Shown here: positions 36,405 through 47,247 of the stretch, one piece after another
How the letters are laid out: every line of letters begins with the position of its first letter
Position numbering within the stretch: position 1 is the stretch's first letter
Made by a program: the position numbers and the translations under genes
The notes under the pieces: generated by a model
What the model was told of the DNA's origin: nothing
Seen by the model: only the letters and a program-made list of their open reading frames with translations
Databases searched by the model: none
From: Enterobacter sichuanensis
GTDB taxonomy: Bacteria; Pseudomonadota; Gammaproteobacteria; Enterobacterales; Enterobacteriaceae
Length of the DNA stretch: 64,000 nucleotides
Direction of reading: 5' to 3'
NCBI RefSeq assembly: GCF_002939185.1
Contig: NZ_POVL01000010.1
Coordinates: 1-64,000 of the forward strand

Positions 36405-37649
36405 ATGTTTATTCGATTTGTCCTGGTCCTGATGATGTTTTCCTGTAGCGCGTCCGCCAGCCTGCTCAGCGACCAAAAGGCAGTAGCACAATACATGCAA
36501 ACTACGGAAGACGCGGCGATCTGGGCACAGGTTGGAAACGCGGTCGTTAACGTTGGCAACGTGCGTGCGGGACAGATACTGGGCGTGGTTCCTGCCGCTG
36601 CAGATTACTACGAATTTCGCTTCGGTTTTGGGACTGGCTTTATCGACAAGGGGCACCTTGAGCCGGTTCAGGGGAAACAGCGCGTCGAGGATAGCCTCGG
36701 CGATCTGAATAAACCCCTGAGCAACCAGAACCTTATCACCTGGAAAGACACGCCGGTGTTTAATGCGCCTTCCAGCGGGAGTGCGCCGTTCGGCACATTA
36801 AGCGCCAACCTTCGCTATCCGATACTGAACAAGCTGAAAGACCGTCTGAATCAGACCTGGTATCAGATCCGCATCGGCAACCGCCTGGCGTGGGTCAGTA
36901 GCCTGGATGCACAGGAAGATAATGGGATCCCGGTTCTGACCTACCATCATATTCTGCGTGATGAAGAGAACACCCGTTTTCGTCATACCTCTACCACGAC
37001 CAGCGTACGTGCCTTTAACAACCAGATGGCCTGGCTGCGCGATCAGGGATACACCACCCTGACGATGTATCAGCTGGAAGGGTATGTGCGTAACAAACTG
37101 AATCTGCCTGCCAAATCGGTGGTGATCACCTTTGACGACGGGCTGAAATCGGTGAGCCGCTATGCGTATCCGGTTCTGAAAGAGTACGGCTTTAACGCCA
37201 CGGCGTTTATTATTTCGTCACGCATTAAGCGCCATCCGCAGAAGTGGGATCCTAAATCGCTGCAGTTTATGAGCGTCCAGGAGCTGAAGGGTATCCAGGA
37301 CGTTTTTGATATTCAGTCCCATACGCACTTCCTGCACCGCGTCGATGGTAACAAACATCCGATTTTACTCAGCCGTAGCTATCACGTGATCCTCTTCGAT
37401 TTTGAACGCTCGCGCCGGGGGCTGGCGCAGTTCAACCCGCGAGTGTTGTATCTCTCCTATCCGTTTGGGAGTTACGACACGAAAGCGATTAAAGCAGCAA
37501 ATGACGCCGGTTTTCACCTGGCGGTGACAACGATGAAAGGGAAGGTCAAGCCGGGGGATAATCCGTTCTTACTGAAACGCCTCTATATCTTAAGAACGGA
37601 TTCGCTGGAGACGATGTCGCGGCTGATCAGCAATCAGCCGCAGGGGTAA
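36405..37649 (+). CDS. yadE: Polysaccharide deacetylase family protein YadE
   Basis: Exported protein of 414 residues (E. coli 409), with a signal peptide [19 protein letters not shown]. An SH3-like N-terminal part lies at about 30-160 ([12 protein letters not shown]), then a NodB-type deacetylase domain from about 185. The latter has motif TFDDG near residue 244 and SHTHFLH near 305, the usual metal-binding pair. The substrate is unknown. Its stop lies one base from the panD stop on the other strand. Confidence 0.93.
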   Translation: MFIRFVLVLMMFSCSASASLLSDQKAVAQYMQTTEDAAIWAQVGNAVVNVGNVRAGQILGVVPAAADYYEFRFGFGTGFIDKGHLEPVQGKQRVEDSLGDLNKPLSNQNLITWKDTPVFNAPSSGSAPFGTLSANLRYPILNKLKDRLNQTWYQIRIGNRLAWVSSLDAQEDNGIPVLTYHHILRDEENTRFRHTSTTTSVRAFNNQMAWLRDQGYTTLTMYQLEGYVRNKLNLPAKSVVITFDDGLKSVSRYAYPVLKEYGFNATAFIISSRIKRHPQKWDPKSLQFMSVQELKGIQDVFDIQSHTHFLHRVDGNKHPILLSRSYHVILFDFERSRRGLAQFNPRVLYLSYPFGSYDTKAIKAANDAGFHLAVTTMKGKVKPGDNPFLLKRLYILRTDSLETMSRLISNQPQG

Positions 37650-37650
37650 A

Positions 37651-38031
37651 TCAGGCAACCTGAACCGGGATCGCTTTCGCGGTGCGTTTCATCTCGTTGT
37701 CGCCTTCGAAGTAGGCCACTTTCGGCTGCCAGCGGCGCGCTTCTTCGTCAGACATCATCACGAAGCTGGCGATGATTACAATGTCGCCCACGTCCGCGCA
37801 GTGCGCAGCCGCGCCGTTCACGGAGATGATCTTTGATCCGCGCTCGGCGGCAATGGCATAGGTAGAGAAACGTTTACCGTTGTTCACGTTCCAGATATCA
37901 ATGGCTTCGTTTTCGAGAATACCCGCCGCGTCGAGAAAATCCTGATCGATCGCGCAGGAGCCTTCATAGTGCAGGTCGGCCTGGGTGACTTTCACACGGT
38001 GAAGCTTACCTTGCAGCATTTTGCGAATCAT
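37651..38031 (-). CDS. panD: Aspartate 1-decarboxylase proenzyme
   Basis: Makes beta-alanine for pantothenate. The 126-residue proenzyme self-cleaves at Gly24-Ser25 (EGSCAID) to form a pyruvoyl cofactor, aided by PanZ in enterobacteria. It lies 32 bases downstream of panC, so it is probably read from the panBC transcript as well as any promoter of its own. Confidence 0.97.
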   Translation of the reverse strand: MIRKMLQGKLHRVKVTQADLHYEGSCAIDQDFLDAAGILENEAIDIWNVNNGKRFSTYAIAAERGSKIISVNGAAAHCADVGDIVIIASFVMMSDEEARRWQPKVAYFEGDNEMKRTAKAIPVQVA

Positions 38032-38063
38032 TACGTTTACCTTTCATTTTCCGGGTAGAAAAA

Positions 38064-38915
38064 CTACGCCAGTTCAACCACTTTGTTGTCGATGAGACGG
38101 GCCTGGCCAAGCCATGCCGCCACCAGAATGACCGCGCGTTTGCTGGTCTCTGCAAGCGCCAGAAGCGTGTCGGCATCGCGGATTTGAATATCGTCAGCGC
38201 GGAAGCCTTTGTCGTTCAGCGCCTGTTCAGCCAGAGCAATAATCTCTTCAGCAGTTAACTCTTTCGCCAGAAGCTGCTCCGCCATGGTGTTCATGACTTT
38301 GCTTAATCCCGGGGCGATCTTACGCTGCTCTGCGGTCAGGTAGCCGTTACGGGAGCTGAGCGCCAGGCCGTCTTTGGCGCGCACAATCGGTACGCCCACG
38401 ATCTCGATATCATAGCCCATGTCGGCCACCATCTTGCGAATGAGCGCCAGCTGCTGGAAATCTTTCTCACCAAAGCAGGCAACGTCAGGCTGCACCAGGT
38501 TGAACAGCTTGCTGACGATGGTCGATACGCCACGGAAATGGCCCGGGCGGCTTGCGCCTTCGAGCATGGTGGAGATACCCGGTACGTCAACGTAGGTTGC
38601 CTCTTCCGTACCCTGTGGATATACATCCGCCGGTGCCGGCGCGAAGACGATGTCCGCATGGCGTTTTTTCAGCTTCTCGCAGTCTTCCTGCAGGGTGCGC
38701 GGATAGCGTGCCAGGTCGTCGGCCCGGTCAAACTGCATTGGGTTAACGAAGATACTGACCACCACGATATCTGCACGGGCTCTCGCTTCGTCGACCAGCT
38801 TCATATGGCCATCATGCAGGTTGCCCATGGTCGGGACCAGTGCAATACGTTTACCTTCCTGACGCGCGCGACGGATATGCTGGCGAAGCAGCGGCAGGGT
38901 TTCAATGATTAGCAC
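38064..38915 (-). CDS. panC: Pantothenate synthetase
   Basis: ATP-dependent ligation of pantoate and beta-alanine. The 283 residues equal E. coli PanC. The HIGH-like motif [11 protein letters not shown] is near residues 29-39 and the KMSKS-like SSRNGYL near 187-193. It starts 11 bases after the panB stop. Together with panB and panD it supplies vitamin B5 for CoA. Confidence 0.97.
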   Translation of the reverse strand: MLIIETLPLLRQHIRRARQEGKRIALVPTMGNLHDGHMKLVDEARARADIVVVSIFVNPMQFDRADDLARYPRTLQEDCEKLKKRHADIVFAPAPADVYPQGTEEATYVDVPGISTMLEGASRPGHFRGVSTIVSKLFNLVQPDVACFGEKDFQQLALIRKMVADMGYDIEIVGVPIVRAKDGLALSSRNGYLTAEQRKIAPGLSKVMNTMAEQLLAKELTAEEIIALAEQALNDKGFRADDIQIRDADTLLALAETSKRAVILVAAWLGQARLIDNKVVELA

Positions 38916-38926
38916 AACGAGACTCC

Positions 38927-39718
38927 TTAATGGAAACTGTGTTCTTCACCCGGGTAAACACCGGATTCAACGTCGGCAATATACTGCCTGACCGCGGCGC
39001 GCATGTCGCCCGCTTCCGCGAGGAAATTTTTGGCAAATTTCGGGATATGCCCACCGGTGATGCCAAAGGCGTCATGCATCACCAGGATCTGACCATCGGT
39101 CACGTTGCCCGCGCCAATACCAATCACCGGAATCGACAGCGCGTCGGTGATGCGTTTCGCCAGTTCAACCGGCACGCACTCCAGAACCAACAGCTGCGCG
39201 CCTGCAGCTTCCAGCGCCAGGGCATCCTCAAACAGCGTCTGGGCCGCATCGCCACGGCCTTGTACCTTATACCCGCCAAAGATATTCACGGATTGCGGCG
39301 TCAGGCCAAGATGACCGCACACCGGCACGGCGCGCTCGGTGAGCATTTTCACCGTCTCCACCAGCCAGGCGCCGCCTTCAATTTTGACCATATTCGCCCC
39401 GGCACGCATGACCGTTGCCGCATTGTCGAATGCCTGCTCTGGTGTGGCGTAGGCCATAAACGGCAGGTCGGAAAGCAGCAGGCAGGCCGGTGCGCCACGA
39501 CGCACGGCGCGGGTATGGTAAGCAATATCCTCAACCGTCACCGGAAGGGTGGAATCATGTCCTTGTACCGTCATCCCTAACGAATCTCCGACCAGCATGA
39601 CGTTGATACCTTCTTCGGCAAACAGTTTGGCGAAGCTGTAGTCATACGCGGTGATGGTGGCGAAGCGTTTTTTTTCCTGTTTGCATTTCTGCAGTAAGGA
39701 GATGGTGGTTGGTTTCAT
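38927..39718 (-). CDS. panB: Ketopantoate hydroxymethyltransferase
   Basis: First committed step of pantothenate synthesis, adding a hydroxymethyl group from methylene-THF to 2-oxoisovalerate. Start 39718 gives 263 residues, one fewer than E. coli, with N-terminus [11 protein letters not shown] and AGGAAACAGT upstream; the longer frame to 39808 has an unrelated N-terminus. Motifs LVGDSLGM and [12 protein letters not shown] are present. In E. coli the yad fimbrial cluster separates panB from folK; here only 110 bases do. Confidence 0.96.
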   Translation of the reverse strand: MKPTTISLLQKCKQEKKRFATITAYDYSFAKLFAEEGINVMLVGDSLGMTVQGHDSTLPVTVEDIAYHTRAVRRGAPACLLLSDLPFMAYATPEQAFDNAATVMRAGANMVKIEGGAWLVETVKMLTERAVPVCGHLGLTPQSVNIFGGYKVQGRGDAAQTLFEDALALEAAGAQLLVLECVPVELAKRITDALSIPVIGIGAGNVTDGQILVMHDAFGITGGHIPKFAKNFLAEAGDMRAAVRQYIADVESGVYPGEEHSFH

Positions 39719-39798
39719 ACTGTTTCCTGATAGCCCAAAGCGAATCTTTGCGCATTCTAACAGTAACATTCGGGGGAACAATGATTTTAGGTCGTCGA

Positions 39799-39823
39799 TT
39801 AGCCACATTTATTTTGTGGCTAA
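39799..39823 (-). terminator. Hairpin downstream of folK
   Basis: TTAGCCACA and TGTGGCTAA form a 9-pair stem around a T-rich 7-base loop, 6 bases after the folK stop. There is no clear U-tract, so termination may be weak. Confidence 0.5.
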
Positions 39824-39828
39824 CAGGC

Positions 39829-40308
39829 TTACCAGCGAGCGGGTCTTTCCGGGTGGAGGTTGTCCAGAATGTCCCTGAGCGGGATGCCGTCGGGGAAGGT
39901 GAGATCGGGCGCGACTTCAAACAGCGGCCAGAGCATAAACCCCCGATTTTTCATATCGTAATGCGGAACGGTGAGGCGGTCGGTATTAATGACGTCATGA
40001 CCAAACAGCATAATGTCGAGATCCAGCGTGCGCGGTCCCCAGCGTTCGGCTTTGCGTACACGACCCTGCTGCAGCTCGATGCGCTGCGTGTTATCCAGCA
40101 ACGTTTCGGCGTCCAGAGCGGTTTCCAGTACCACGGCGGCGTTCAGGTAATCCGGCTGATCCTGCGGTCCCAGCGGTGGCGTGCGATAGAAAGAGGAGAC
40201 CGCCACGATCCTGCTTTGCGGGATCTCCCCCAGCGCCTGAACGGCAGCATTCACCTGCTCCAGCGGAGAGGCTAAATTGCTGCCGATAGCGATATACGCG
40301 AGGGTCAT
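39829..40308 (-). CDS. folK: Hydroxymethyl-dihydropterin pyrophosphokinase
   Basis: Transfers pyrophosphate from ATP to 6-hydroxymethyl-7,8-dihydropterin in folate synthesis. The 159 residues equal E. coli FolK. Signature [13 protein letters not shown] near residues 90-102 carries the metal-binding aspartates. Its ATG overlaps the pcnB stop by 3-4 bases (ATGA), so translation is coupled to pcnB. Confidence 0.97.
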   Translation of the reverse strand: MTLAYIAIGSNLASPLEQVNAAVQALGEIPQSRIVAVSSFYRTPPLGPQDQPDYLNAAVVLETALDAETLLDNTQRIELQQGRVRKAERWGPRTLDLDIMLFGHDVINTDRLTVPHYDMKNRGFMLWPLFEVAPDLTFPDGIPLRDILDNLHPERPARW

Positions 40309-41702
40309 GCCGTGCCTTCGCGACGCGGGGCGCGTTTGCGCGGACGACGGTGGCGGCGACGCGGGGCCGGCTCTTCATCAAGGCCGGTGAGCATATCTTT
40401 CTGCTCCGGCGGCGCGGAGACCTGGAACTCGGCCCACCACTGTGCCAGACGCTGCAGCTCCTGATTGCGTTCCACTTCAGCACGCAGTGACAGCAGATCA
40501 AACGCCGCGCGGAACTTAGGATGCTCCATCAGCTTCCAGGCGCGTTTGCCCTGACGACGGGACATACGCAGCTGAAGCTGCCAGATATCGCGCACCAGGG
40601 TGGTAATACGTTTCGGAATAGCCAGCGTACGGCAGCCCTCGTCCAGCACGTCGTTTGCGGCCAGCGCGAAAGCATCGTAATAGGCGAGACCGCTCTCTTG
40701 GGTAATACGCTGGGCCGTTTCCAGCAGCGGATACCAGAACATCGCCGCGAACAGGAACGCCGGGTTCACGCGCATGTCATTGCGGATACGGGTGTCGGTA
40801 TTCTTCAGCACCTGGGCAATCATCCGCTCCATTGGGCTATCACCGTTTTCGGTGAAGTAGCGGGTAATGGTCGGGAACAGCGGCTGGAACAGGTTGTATT
40901 CACGCAGCAGATTATAGGTTTCAAAGCCGTAACCGGCCTGCAGCAGCTTCAGCGCCTCTTCAAACAGGCGGGCTGGTGGCACGTCGTTGATCAGCGTCGC
41001 CAGACGCGGAATAGGCTCGGCCGTTTCCGGGCTGATGCGCATATTCAGCTTAGCGGCGAAGCGCACGGCGCGCAGCATACGCACGGGATCTTCACGATAG
41101 CGCGTTTCCGGCGTGCCAATCAGACGGATCAGACCTTCTTGCAGGTCCTGCATGCCGCCGACGTAATCGCGCACGGTGAAATCTGCCACGCTGTAATAAA
41201 GGCTGTTGATGGTGAAGTCGCGACGCTGGGCATCTTCTTCGATAGAGCCGAAGATATTATCGCGCAGCAGCATGCCATTCTGGCCACGCTGTGACGTGGT
41301 GCGATCGGACGCGCCTGCTTCATGGTGCCCGCGGAAGGTCGCCACTTCGATGATCTCTGGCCCAAACATCACGTGAGCCAGACGGAAACGGCGACCGACA
41401 AGACGGCAGTTACGGAATAATTTGCGCACCTGCTCAGGCGTGGCGCTGGTCGTCACGTCGAAATCTTTCGGTTTTTTGCCCAGCAGTAAATCACGTACTC
41501 CACCGCCGACGAGATAGGCCTCGTAGCCCGCTTTATTCAGACGATAGAGCACCTTGAGGGCATTTTCACTGATATCTTTGCGGGAAATAGTGTGCTGCTC
41601 ACGCGGAATAACCGACATGTGTGGCTGCGCAATAGCATCGTTCGCCATGCTCTCTTCGCGGCTTAGCACTTTACGGCAAAAATTAGCGACTCGGGTAAAA
41701 AT
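40305..41702 (-). CDS. pcnB: Poly(A) polymerase I, ATT start codon
   Basis: Adds poly(A) tails to RNA and so promotes decay, including of plasmid antisense RNAs. Extending upstream of the GTG at 41669 by 11 in-frame codons reaches ATT at 41702-41700. That gives the N-terminus (M)[15 protein letters not shown] and 465 residues, exactly the E. coli length, with GAGGTG 4 bases before it. E. coli pcnB is known to use AUU, which keeps expression low. Motif KDFDVT holds the catalytic aspartates; a basic C-terminus ends [12 protein letters not shown]. Confidence 0.92.
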   Translation of the reverse strand: MFTRVANFCRKVLSREESMANDAIAQPHMSVIPREQHTISRKDISENALKVLYRLNKAGYEAYLVGGGVRDLLLGKKPKDFDVTTSATPEQVRKLFRNCRLVGRRFRLAHVMFGPEIIEVATFRGHHEAGASDRTTSQRGQNGMLLRDNIFGSIEEDAQRRDFTINSLYYSVADFTVRDYVGGMQDLQEGLIRLIGTPETRYREDPVRMLRAVRFAAKLNMRISPETAEPIPRLATLINDVPPARLFEEALKLLQAGYGFETYNLLREYNLFQPLFPTITRYFTENGDSPMERMIAQVLKNTDTRIRNDMRVNPAFLFAAMFWYPLLETAQRITQESGLAYYDAFALAANDVLDEGCRTLAIPKRITTLVRDIWQLQLRMSRRQGKRAWKLMEHPKFRAAFDLLSLRAEVERNQELQRLAQWWAEFQVSAPPEQKDMLTGLDEEPAPRRRHRRPRKRAPRREGTA

Positions 41703-41712
41703 GGTACACCTC
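41703..41712 (-). promoter_or_regulatory. Ribosome site of the ATT-started pcnB
   Basis: On the reverse strand GAGGTG (41712-41707) then TACC lead directly to ATT. The strong SD offsets the poor start codon and marks ATT as the initiator. Confidence 0.75.
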
Positions 41713-41744
41713 GTAGTGTGTTTTGTTATGAAAAAAGCGGCTAA

Positions 41745-42635
41745 TCATAGCTCAGCGCAACGCATTTGAGAATGCTGGATTTTTGGCACATCCCTGAGCG
41801 TCCAGTTGGTGACGGCCATTTTCAGCAGTTCGTCAATACGCAGATCCTGCCATTCGTTGGTTACATTCTGGTTGAGAAATCGCAGCGCGTCGATCAAAAC
41901 AGGCCGCGGATCGCCGTCTGGCAGGGCTGGGGCGTGATTCTGCTTTGACAGCTTACAGCCCTGCTCGTTGACCGCCAGCGGCAGATGAATGTAATCCGGC
42001 GCCGTCCAGCCAAACTGGTGATAAAGCGAGATTTGTCGCACGGTAGGCTCGACCAGGTCCGCCCCGCGCACAATTTCCGTTATGCCCTGAAAATGATCGT
42101 CCACCACCACGGCCAGGTTATAGGCAAAAAGGCCATCACGACGGTGAATAATAAAATCCTCAGCGGCAAGACGCGCATCGGCGAAGATCTCGCCGGAGAG
42201 TAAATCGTTAAACCGCGTCACCGGGGCGCGCTGCCTGATGCGCACGGCGGCATTCTCTGGAGGAAGATTACGCGTGCGGCAGTGGCCGTCATAGACGCCT
42301 CCCACGCTCTGGATACGCGCGCGGGTGCAGGTGCAGTTATAGGAAAGCCCCTGAGCGCTTAGCCAGGCAAGGCGTTCCCGATAAGCGTCGTGACGTGTTG
42401 ACTGCCAGAGAACCTCGTCATCCCAGTGAAGACCGTAATGTTCCAGCTGACGCAGAATGGTTTCTGCTGCACCGGGAACTTCACGCGGGGGGTCAATATC
42501 TTCAATGCGAACGAGCCATTTGCCCTGGCTGGCGCGAGCCTGCAGGTAGCTGCCGAGCGCGGCAATTAATGAGCCGAAGTGTAATTCACCGGAGGGAGAT
42601 GGCGCAAAGCGCCCAATATAGTGTGATTCAGACAT
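41745..42635 (-). CDS. gluQ: Glutamyl-Q tRNA(Asp) synthetase
   Basis: Glutamylates the queuosine base of tRNA(Asp); a truncated GluRS paralogue lacking the anticodon domain. It has 296 residues. The class I motif [11 protein letters not shown] is at about 12-22, the zinc cysteines occur in YNCTCTRAR and DGHCR (about 99-119), and the KMSKS-like KLSKQ is near 236. It follows dksA with a hairpin between them, as in E. coli. Confidence 0.95.
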   Translation of the reverse strand: MSESHYIGRFAPSPSGELHFGSLIAALGSYLQARASQGKWLVRIEDIDPPREVPGAAETILRQLEHYGLHWDDEVLWQSTRHDAYRERLAWLSAQGLSYNCTCTRARIQSVGGVYDGHCRTRNLPPENAAVRIRQRAPVTRFNDLLSGEIFADARLAAEDFIIHRRDGLFAYNLAVVVDDHFQGITEIVRGADLVEPTVRQISLYHQFGWTAPDYIHLPLAVNEQGCKLSKQNHAPALPDGDPRPVLIDALRFLNQNVTNEWQDLRIDELLKMAVTNWTLRDVPKIQHSQMRCAEL

Positions 42636-42647
42636 ATCAACAGTAAC

Positions 42648-42670
42648 AAGGCGGGAGAGACTCCCGCCTT
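42648..42670 (-). terminator. Hairpin between dksA and gluQ
   Basis: AAGGCGGGAG and CTCCCGCCTT pair over 10 positions with a 3-base loop. The downstream tract on the reverse strand is only mildly T-rich, so partial readthrough into gluQ is likely. Confidence 0.6.
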
Positions 42671-42694
42671 TGGAGTGTGTAAACAGCGCTGGTA

Positions 42695-43150
42695 TTAACC
42701 GGCCATCTGTTTTTCGCGGATTTCGGCCAGCGTTTTACAGTCGATGCACAGATCGGCGGTTGGACGCGCTTCCAGGCGACGAATACCAATTTCAACACCG
42801 CAGGATTCGCAGTAGCCAAAATCTTCGTCTTCGACTTTTTTCAGCGTTTTCTCGATCTTTTTGATCAGTTTGCGTTCGCGGTCACGGTTACGCAGTTCGA
42901 GGCTGAACTCTTCTTCCTGAGCGGCACGGTCTACCGGATCCGGGAAGTTAGCAGCTTCATCCTGCATATGAGTAACGGTGCGATCGACTTCATCCCTGAG
43001 TTGATTACGCCATGCTTCAAGAATACGCTTGAAGTGCGACAGCTGGGCTTCGTTCATATACTCTTCGCCCGGCTTCTCTTGATACGGCTCCACCCCAGCG
43101 ATGGCGAGAATACTCAGGGACGATGTTTTACGGTTTTGCCCTTCTTGCAT
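42695..43150 (-). CDS. dksA: RNA polymerase-binding transcription factor DksA
   Basis: Secondary-channel factor that works with ppGpp to reset rRNA, amino acid and stress promoters. The 151 residues equal E. coli. Coiled-coil tip residues Asp71 and Asp74 (FPDPVD) and the zinc finger Cys114, Cys117 (CESC), then Cys135 and Cys138 (CIDC), are all present. AAGGAGAAGCAAC sets the start at 43150. Confidence 0.98.
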   Translation of the reverse strand: MQEGQNRKTSSLSILAIAGVEPYQEKPGEEYMNEAQLSHFKRILEAWRNQLRDEVDRTVTHMQDEAANFPDPVDRAAQEEEFSLELRNRDRERKLIKKIEKTLKKVEDEDFGYCESCGVEIGIRRLEARPTADLCIDCKTLAEIREKQMAG

Positions 43151-43326
43151 GTTGCTTCTCCTTAACACGCACTATCGATCCCCGTGTTGGGGGAAAAATC
43201 AGGTCGCTATAAATAGCAGATGCTTTTCCGTATGGCAATTATCTAAACGTAACACTTGACAAGCCTGTGAGGAAAAGCGTATTTGCGCACGCGGCCAGAA
43301 CACTTAATCATCAATCGCCTAATCCC

Positions 43327-44031
43327 TTATAAGACAATGGGAAGAGAGGATCTCAGAGTCATATTATCGGCAGAAAGTTCCGCTTTATAAGCTAAAACCT
43401 CTACCCCCTGCTTTTGTGCCTCATTCAACAATTGCGCGTATTTAGGATCAATATGGCGGGCAGGGGAGAACCGTTCAATGGCTGAATGCAATACCGCAAA
43501 CAGCAACACGGCGCGTTTGCCCGCCGCCGCAACACTCATTAGCTCTCGCAGATGCTTCTGGCCACGTAGCGTTACCGCATCCGGGAAGTAGCCATTTTCC
43601 TGTTCCGCTAACGTCACTGATTTTACTTCAATATAGCACTCAGGCCTGTCTTCCGCCTGTAACATGAAGTCAATTCTGCTGCTTTCATCGCCATACTTCA
43701 CTTCGCTTTTATGCGTGCCATAACCCACCAGTTCGGGAAGGGTTCCCAGAGTCAGCGCTTCCTTTACCAGCTGATTGGCGCGCAGGGTATTCACACAAAT
43801 AAATGCCCCATTTTGCGTTTCAGTCATTTCCCAGGTATGGGCATATTTGCGTTTCGTATTTTCTGACGTGGAATACCAGACCGTGTCACCCGGCGTCGCG
43901 CACCCCGTCATGGCACCCGTATTGGGGCAATGCAGGGTGAGCGCTACGCCTTCTGGCGTAATCACGTCGGCAAGGAAGCGTTTGTAGCGCTGGACAAGCG
44001 TGGCATGCTGCAGGGGAGGACTAAACTTCAT
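43327..44031 (-). CDS. sfsA: Sugar fermentation stimulation protein SfsA
   Basis: DNA-binding/nuclease-fold protein of unclear function, first linked to maltose use. Start 44031 gives 234 residues as in E. coli, with AAAGGAATTCTG upstream. The nuclease-like motif SRIDFMLQ...YIEVKSVTL lies at about 117-140. Its start overlaps the end of thpR by 11 bases, so the two are coupled. Confidence 0.95.
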   Translation of the reverse strand: MKFSPPLQHATLVQRYKRFLADVITPEGVALTLHCPNTGAMTGCATPGDTVWYSTSENTKRKYAHTWEMTETQNGAFICVNTLRANQLVKEALTLGTLPELVGYGTHKSEVKYGDESSRIDFMLQAEDRPECYIEVKSVTLAEQENGYFPDAVTLRGQKHLRELMSVAAAGKRAVLLFAVLHSAIERFSPARHIDPKYAQLLNEAQKQGVEVLAYKAELSADNMTLRSSLPIVL

Positions 44032-44575
44032 CAGAATTCCTTTCGGTGTTGCCCAGCGTCCAGCGCTGGAGCGGCGTATAGCGGGTGCGTCCCTGTGCAA
44101 AGACGGATTCGTAAAGCACGAATTCATTGACCGGAAAAGCCCAGTGAAAACCCGGCGGCGGGATGGCAACGGCCTGGCCGGCATCGCGCAGCAAGGTGAT
44201 ATGCGGATGAAACGGCTGCGGACTCTGATAACAGCCGCTGCGCGCCGCCTGTGCGCGCAGCATATTCGCCAGTTGCAATAACCCGCGCGGCGGCTGGCGC
44301 GTCCCCAGCCAGAGCACGCGCGAACGCAGCCACTGACCCGCGTCGTCGAGGTGCAGCGTAAATGCCGGCTGGGTAATACGCCCGGCCATGGCGGCTAATG
44401 CCCGCTGTTTTTCGGCGCTGACGTCCCCCAGATAGGCCAGCGTCAGGTGCAGGTTAGCCGCTGCGACAGGGCGGCCAGCTTCCGGCGGAAAGTGTTCAGC
44501 GCGCCAGCGTACAATTTGACGCTGAAGGGGGGCGGGTAATTCAATGGCAAAAAACAGCCGTTTCGACTCAGGCAT
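44021..44575 (-). CDS. thpR: RNA 2',3'-cyclic phosphodiesterase / 2'-5' RNA ligase
   Basis: 2H-phosphoesterase of 184 residues (E. coli 176). The two signature motifs are HLTLAYL (about 45-51) and HITLLRD (about 128-134). The start at 44575 begins [14 protein letters not shown] as in the family; the open frame continues far upstream into hrpB antisense and is not coding there. The extra length is a C-terminal tail (NTERNSDEV) that overlaps sfsA. There is no good SD, suggesting low expression. Confidence 0.93.
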   Translation of the reverse strand: MPESKRLFFAIELPAPLQRQIVRWRAEHFPPEAGRPVAAANLHLTLAYLGDVSAEKQRALAAMAGRITQPAFTLHLDDAGQWLRSRVLWLGTRQPPRGLLQLANMLRAQAARSGCYQSPQPFHPHITLLRDAGQAVAIPPPGFHWAFPVNEFVLYESVFAQGRTRYTPLQRWTLGNTERNSDEV

Positions 44576-44604
44576 AAGGGGGACTCGGTAATGATATGCG
44601 CCGA

Positions 44605-44613
44605 TGCTACAAT
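44605..44613 (+). promoter_or_regulatory. hrpB extended -10
   Basis: TGCTACAAT is an extended -10 element with predicted start near 44620. It rules out translation from the ATG at 44604 on this transcript and favours the GTG at 44649. Confidence 0.55.
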
Positions 44614-44648
44614 GTACGCCGACTAATGTTAACCCTCTGGAGCTGTTC

Positions 44649-47078
44649 GTGTCCTCATTGCCGGTCGCCGTCGTCCTTCCTGAGCTTCTCGCTGCCTTAC
44701 ACCATGCCCCGCAGGTTTTGCTAAATGCCCCTACGGGCGCGGGGAAGTCCACCTGGCTGCCGCTACAGATCCTGAGAGAGGGCAGTATCAGCGGGAAAAT
44801 TATCCTGCTGGAGCCGCGCAGGCTGGCCGCACGCAACGTGGCGCAGCGCCTGGCGGAACTGCTGGACGAAAAACCGGGCGAGACGGTGGGGTACCGCATG
44901 CGCGCCGAAACCTGCGTGGGGCCGTCCACGCGGCTTGAGGTGGTGACCGAAGGGATCCTCACCCGCATGCTGCAAAACGATCCGGAGCTGACCGGCGTCG
45001 GGCTGGTGATCCTGGATGAATTCCACGAGCGCAGCCTGCAGGCGGATCTGGCCCTGGCGCTCTTGCTGGACGTGCAGCAGGGGCTGCGCGACGATCTTCG
45101 ATTGCTCATCATGTCGGCGACGCTGGACAACGAACGTCTGCAGCAGGCGTTGCCGCACGCGCCGGTCATTAGCTCGGAGGGACGCGCATTCCCGGTCGAG
45201 CGGCGCTACCAGCCGCTGCCCGCGCATCAGCGTTTTGATGAGGCCGTGGCCATCGCAACCGCAGAACTGCTGCGTCAGGAACCCGGCTCGCTGCTGTTGT
45301 TCTTACCCGGCGTGGGAGAGATCCAGCGCGTGCAGGAACAGCTGACCTCCCGCGTAAGCAGCGATGTCCTGCTGTGCCCGCTCTACGGTGCGTTGTCGCT
45401 GGCCGAACAGCGTAAAGCGATCCTGCCCGCGCCTGCGGGACAGCGTAAGGTGGTGCTGGCGACCAATATTGCTGAAACCAGTTTGACCATTGAAGGGATT
45501 CGCCTGGTGGTGGACAGCGCCCAGGAGAGAGTGGCCAGTTTTGACCCGCGTACCGGGCTGACTAAGCTTCTGACGCAGCGTATTAGCCAGGCGTCGATGG
45601 TACAGCGCGCGGGCCGTGCGGGACGTCTTGAGCCGGGTATCTGCCTGCATTTGACCAGCGCGGAGCAGGCTGAACGCGCGGCACAACAAAGTACGCCGGA
45701 AATTTTACAAAGCGATCTGTCCGGACTGGTGATGGAACTGCTGCAATGGGGCTGCCCGGACCCCGCTCAGCTGACCTGGCTTAATCCTCTGCCAGCCGTG
45801 AACCTTGCCGCTGCGCGGGCTTTACTGACTCAGCTTGGCGCCCTGGACGGTGAGCGTTTATCCTCCCGCGGGCAAAAAATGGCCGCGCTGGGGAACGAGC
45901 CCCGGCTGGCCGCCATGCTGGTGGCGGCAAAGGGGGATGATGAAATCGCTACGGCCGCGAAACTGTCCGCTATCCTTGAGGAGCCGCCACGCGGAGGCAG
46001 CAGCGATCTGGCGCAGGCCTTTTCGCGCAATCAGGGAAACTGGCAGCAGCGGGCGCAGCAGCTGTGTAAGCGGCTTAACAGCCGCGGCGGCGTGCCAGAC
46101 AGTGAGAGTATCCCCCGGCTTCTGGCGCAGGCGTTTCCGGACCGGATTGCCCGTCGGCGCGGGCTGGATGGTCGCTACCAGCTGGCAAACGGTATGGGCG
46201 CGATGCTGGACAGCGATGACGCCCTGACGCGTCATGAGTGGCTGAACGCACCGCTGTTGCTGCAGGGAAGCCACTCCCCGGATGCGCGGATTTTGCAGGC
46301 GATAGCCGTGGATATTGACACCCTGACCCGCGCGTGCCCGCAGCTGCTCCAGCAGTCCGACATCGTAGAGTGGGATGATGCGCAGGGCACGCTGAAGGCA
46401 TTTCGTCGCAGTCAGATAGGTAAACTGACTCTCGGGACGAAGCCGCTGGCAAAGCCGTCGGAAGAGGAACTGCATCTGGCGATGCTGAACGGCATTCGGG
46501 AAAAAGGATTAGGTGTTCTGAACTGGACACCGGAGGCTGAACAGTACCGTATTCGTCTGCACTGCGCCGCGCGCTGGCTGCCAGAATATGCCTGGCCGGC
46601 GGTGGATGATGACACGTTGCTTGCATCGCTGGAAACCTGGCTACTGCCGCAAATGAGCGGTGTACACTCGCTTCGGGCGCTGAAAGCGCTTGATGTTAAG
46701 GTCGCGTTACAGAATTTACTCGACTGGTCATTACGTCAACGTCTGGATAGTGAACTGCCAGGGCATTACACTGTGCCGACCGGCAGTCGGATTGCCATTC
46801 GTTATCACGAGGATAATCCGCCGGCGCTGGCGGTACGGATGCAGGAGATGTTTGGGGAGGCGACCACGCCGTCCATCGCCGAAGGGCGTGTTCCGGTGGT
46901 GCTTGAGCTGTTGTCGCCCGCGCATCGTCCGCTGCAGATCACCCGCGATCTGGGGGCGTTCTGGGCGGGGAGCTACCGTGAAGTGCAAAAAGAGATGAAG
47001 GGGCGCTACCCTAAACACGTCTGGCCTGACGATCCAGCGAATACGGCGCCGACGCGGCGGACGAAGAAGTATTCGTGA
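44649..47078 (+). CDS. hrpB: ATP-dependent helicase HrpB
   Basis: DEAH-family RNA helicase-like protein; cellular role unproven. I place the start at GTG 44649 (N-terminus MSSLPVAVVLPELL, 809 residues), because GGAG lies 6 bases upstream and a promoter -10 lies between the alternative ATG at 44604 and this codon. Motifs: Walker A APTGAGKST near 28-36, DEFH near 122-125, SAT, and motif VI QRAGRAGR near 318-325. The C-terminal region is HrpB-specific and ends PTRRTKKYS. Confidence 0.93.
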   Translation: MSSLPVAVVLPELLAALHHAPQVLLNAPTGAGKSTWLPLQILREGSISGKIILLEPRRLAARNVAQRLAELLDEKPGETVGYRMRAETCVGPSTRLEVVTEGILTRMLQNDPELTGVGLVILDEFHERSLQADLALALLLDVQQGLRDDLRLLIMSATLDNERLQQALPHAPVISSEGRAFPVERRYQPLPAHQRFDEAVAIATAELLRQEPGSLLLFLPGVGEIQRVQEQLTSRVSSDVLLCPLYGALSLAEQRKAILPAPAGQRKVVLATNIAETSLTIEGIRLVVDSAQERVASFDPRTGLTKLLTQRISQASMVQRAGRAGRLEPGICLHLTSAEQAERAAQQSTPEILQSDLSGLVMELLQWGCPDPAQLTWLNPLPAVNLAAARALLTQLGALDGERLSSRGQKMAALGNEPRLAAMLVAAKGDDEIATAAKLSAILEEPPRGGSSDLAQAFSRNQGNWQQRAQQLCKRLNSRGGVPDSESIPRLLAQAFPDRIARRRGLDGRYQLANGMGAMLDSDDALTRHEWLNAPLLLQGSHSPDARILQAIAVDIDTLTRACPQLLQQSDIVEWDDAQGTLKAFRRSQIGKLTLGTKPLAKPSEEELHLAMLNGIREKGLGVLNWTPEAEQYRIRLHCAARWLPEYAWPAVDDDTLLASLETWLLPQMSGVHSLRALKALDVKVALQNLLDWSLRQRLDSELPGHYTVPTGSRIAIRYHEDNPPALAVRMQEMFGEATTPSIAEGRVPVVLELLSPAHRPLQITRDLGAFWAGSYREVQKEMKGRYPKHVWPDDPANTAPTRRTKKYS

Positions 47079-47096
47079 TGCAGGGGAAAGAGGGGA

Positions 47097-47160
47097 GTGC
47101 GGCCTGGACAGTGCGGCCTGATGCCCTCACCCCGGCCCTCTCCCACGGGGAGAGGGAGAA
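47097..47160 (+). repeat. CCCTCTCCC palindromic repeat, copy 4, with doubled arm
   Basis: Full element at 47111-47160: GTGCGGCCTGATGCCCTCAC, then CCCTCTCCC-ACG-GGGAGAGGG core. The ten bases GTGCGGCCTG also occur just upstream at 47097-47106. It lies between hrpB and mrcB, which point the same way, and has no linked terminator stem. Confidence 0.85.
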
Positions 47161-47247
47161 AACAAATTTTGAGAGATTTCTTCTTTCACAGACCGGTGGA
47201 AGAAAAGAGAATCGGGCCTTTGCGCCTGAAAGTTGCGGAGAAAAAGC

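Noticed and set aside
43151..43168. Upstream start of dksA at 43168
   Set aside because: The SD AAGGAGAAG lies downstream of that codon and points to 43150.
43256..43285. Perfect TTGACA pointing antisense to sfsA, upstream of dksA
   Set aside because: Only a poor -10 (TATTTG) at 18 bases and no other support.
44576..45169. N-terminal extension of thpR by 198 codons
   Set aside because: Antisense to hrpB, Ser/Arg-rich, and the family N-terminus begins at 44575.
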